The notes under the pieces are model-generated. The model searched no databases, was not told the DNA's origin, and worked only from the letters and a program-made list of their open reading frames with translations. 64,000 bases of DNA from assembly GCF_002531725.1 (NCBI RefSeq), contig NZ_NWSQ01000012.1:62001-126000 (forward strand), read 5' to 3'. The position numbers and the translations under genes are program-made. Below, piece after piece: positions 62,959 to 64,000 of this stretch (its first letter is position 1; every line of letters begins with the position of its first letter). The DNA comes from Rhizobium sp. L43. Lineage in GTDB: Bacteria > Pseudomonadota > Alphaproteobacteria > Rhizobiales > Rhizobiaceae.

Positions 62959-63627
62959 ATGATGCGCTCGGCAATGGTTTTGGTCGTCGGCATATGTGTG
63001 CTCGTTTTCCCACCCTTTTCCGCCTTTGCGTCATCCGGACGCTCCGTTCCGCGTTCTCTGGTTCCTCAAATGTTTCTGTATGAGGAGAAACCGGAGAAGG
63101 CACAGCCGACGACGGTTCCCGGTTCTGTCACGTGGTCAATCGATATGCGCACCGACGCCAGGGGACATTCCGATCCTGTTATCCAAGCGCACATTGCGGT
63201 GCCGAAGCGTCACCTCACTGCAGTGCTGACACTGGAACGGAATGCAGATCCCTCCGTTTCCGCAAGCCACCTCCTTGAATTGTCGTTTCAGATCGCGCCG
63301 GGATTTAAGGGAGGTGGAATTTACAGTCTTCGGTCCATGTCAATGAAGGCGACGGAAAGCGATCGCGGTGACACATTGATAGCCGTGCCCGCCAAGGTCA
63401 CGGACAATCTTTACATGCTGGCGCTCAATGATCTGCCTGAGGCTCGTGCCAAGAACCTTGAACTGCTTGAACGCCAATGGATCGATTTGCCGATTTCCTA
63501 TCAGGACGGCAAACGAGCACTGCTGACGCTTGAAAAGGGCGCCGATGGTGAACGTGTGTTCAATCAGGCCATCCAGGCTTGGGCGTCAGATGATCTTGCC
63601 GGGACTGCTGCCGGCAATGCACAATAG
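62959..63627 (+). CDS. Secreted hypothetical protein
   Basis: A 222-residue protein with a Sec signal peptide (about 1-25, cleavage after AFAS). The mature part is beta-rich with the pattern FLYEEKPEKAQPTTVPGSVTWS, then HIAVPKRHLTAVLTLERNADPSVSASHLLELSFQ and VPAKVTDNLYMLAL. It appears to belong to an alphaproteobacterial family of secreted proteins of unknown function that I know only by its repeated pattern, without a named domain. The start is the first ATG of a tandem pair. GC content is slightly lower than in the neighbours. Confidence 0.7.
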   Translation: MMRSAMVLVVGICVLVFPPFSAFASSGRSVPRSLVPQMFLYEEKPEKAQPTTVPGSVTWSIDMRTDARGHSDPVIQAHIAVPKRHLTAVLTLERNADPSVSASHLLELSFQIAPGFKGGGIYSLRSMSMKATESDRGDTLIAVPAKVTDNLYMLALNDLPEARAKNLELLERQWIDLPISYQDGKRALLTLEKGADGERVFNQAIQAWASDDLAGTAAGNAQ

Positions 63628-63819
63628 AAGATATCAGCAGTAAACTGGTCTGCGAACTGCTCCGGCCTCTGAGGCTAAGACCGTCGTATCTCCTTGCCTG
63701 ACGTGCATTCATTGAATAACGGGTGAGCTATGTGATTGTCTTCGGAAAAACGACTGTTGCCCGCGCGCTCGCGAGGCGGCCCTGCTTCCGATGTGATGTC
63801 GGCTGTTGCTGCTGGAGCT

Positions 63820-64000
63820 TTATGAAAAGGCGATATCGGCGGCGGGGCGGATTTCTACCATCGCCTTGCCCGCGTCAAAACCGTCGAGCGTTTCATTGTG
63901 GTGGGCGATAATCTCTGAGAAGGTGAGGGTCGCCGTATCGCCGGTGGTGTGACCATCGGCAATCAGCGTCACGTCATATCCGAGGGAAACAGCGCGTCTG
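63820..64000 (-). CDS. Isochorismatase-family cysteine hydrolase, C-terminal part (cut by window edge)
   Basis: The minus strand from 64000 to the TAA at 63822-63820 is open and reads RRAVSLGYDVTLIADGHTTG followed by DTATLTFSEIIAHHNETLDG and ending ADIAFS. This is the C-terminal end of an isochorismatase-like hydrolase (nicotinamidase/YcaC superfamily), in which a helix beginning with the catalytic Cys precedes ARRAxxxGYxVxLxxDG. The catalytic residues lie beyond the edge, so the substrate cannot be guessed. Both ends of the readable part match the family layout. Confidence 0.75.
   Translation of the reverse strand, partial: RRAVSLGYDVTLIADGHTTGDTATLTFSEIIAHHNETLDGFDAGKAMVEIRPAADIAFS

Overview
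The window reads as a stretch of chromosome from a fast-growing, GC-rich alphaproteobacterium of the Rhizobium etli / R. leguminosarum type. This rests on GC-rich codon use, a housekeeping set of rhizobial character (770-aa two-domain malic enzyme, class II DAHP synthase, DUF2865 and DUF971 proteins, plant-type glutathione reductase), a cobalamin riboswitch ahead of bluB, and several families of short palindromic intergenic repeats present in more than one copy. The genus is an inference from recognised proteins, since no rRNA or tRNA gene was found. About 56 real genes are seen, most of them core metabolism. Only the first gene, cut by the left edge, has an accessory look.

Layout. 1-746: unknown partial gene. 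811-3768: iron-siderophore type ABC uptake operon (minus strand) with a divergent methyltransferase. 4690-4963: palindromic repeat. 4972-10030: moaA, DUF971 protein, LtrA-like membrane protein, MarR regulator divergent from an alpha/beta hydrolase, FMN-binding PPOX protein. 10328-11395: diguanylate cyclase. 12153-16348: two unrelated fumarases (class I and class II) around a VCBS-type secreted protein. 16753-26165: L,D-transpeptidase, gph, rpiA, DUF2059 protein, acylphosphatase, gor, TadG-like VWA protein, class II DAHP synthase. 26378-33355: ABC exporter, GFA protein, DUF1003 protein, nadE, TolB-like propeller, class I DAHP synthase preceded by a leader-peptide attenuator. 33676-37827: chemoreceptor operon and MFS exporter. 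38036-39162: repeat, B12 riboswitch, bluB. 39188-46504: DUF2865 protein, Coq7, RNase H, malic enzyme, FAD oxidase, TetR regulator. 46745-51072: RND efflux pair. 51132-55281: phosphatase, lipid A-type phosphoesterase, MFS carrier, dipeptide epimerase. 55368-59414: Mla-type lipid transport operon. 59562-60815: GAF-GGDEF-PilZ protein. 60824-64000: D,D-carboxypeptidase, a free-standing aminoacyl-tRNA synthetase-like domain, a secreted unknown, and the end of an isochorismatase-family gene.

Genes that work together. C4-dicarboxylate and TCA chemistry (two fumarases and malic enzyme) fits growth on malate or fumarate, as in bacteroids. Aromatic biosynthesis is entered by two unrelated DAHP synthases, of which only one carries a visible attenuator. 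Envelope maintenance is spread along the window: L,D-transpeptidase, D,D-carboxypeptidase, Ala-Glu dipeptide epimerase, Mla lipid transport, UDP-diacylglucosamine-type hydrolase. Two c-di-GMP synthases and one chemoreceptor supply signalling.

Most notable signals: (1) a complete transcription attenuator (24-aa leader with a Phe-Tyr-Trp-Tyr run, pause hairpin, antiterminator, terminator) before the class I DAHP synthase; (2) a class II aaRS catalytic domain standing alone; (3) several palindromic repeat families whose copies show compensatory stem changes or supply stop codons; (4) an apparent one-base frame problem at the start of the FecCD permease.
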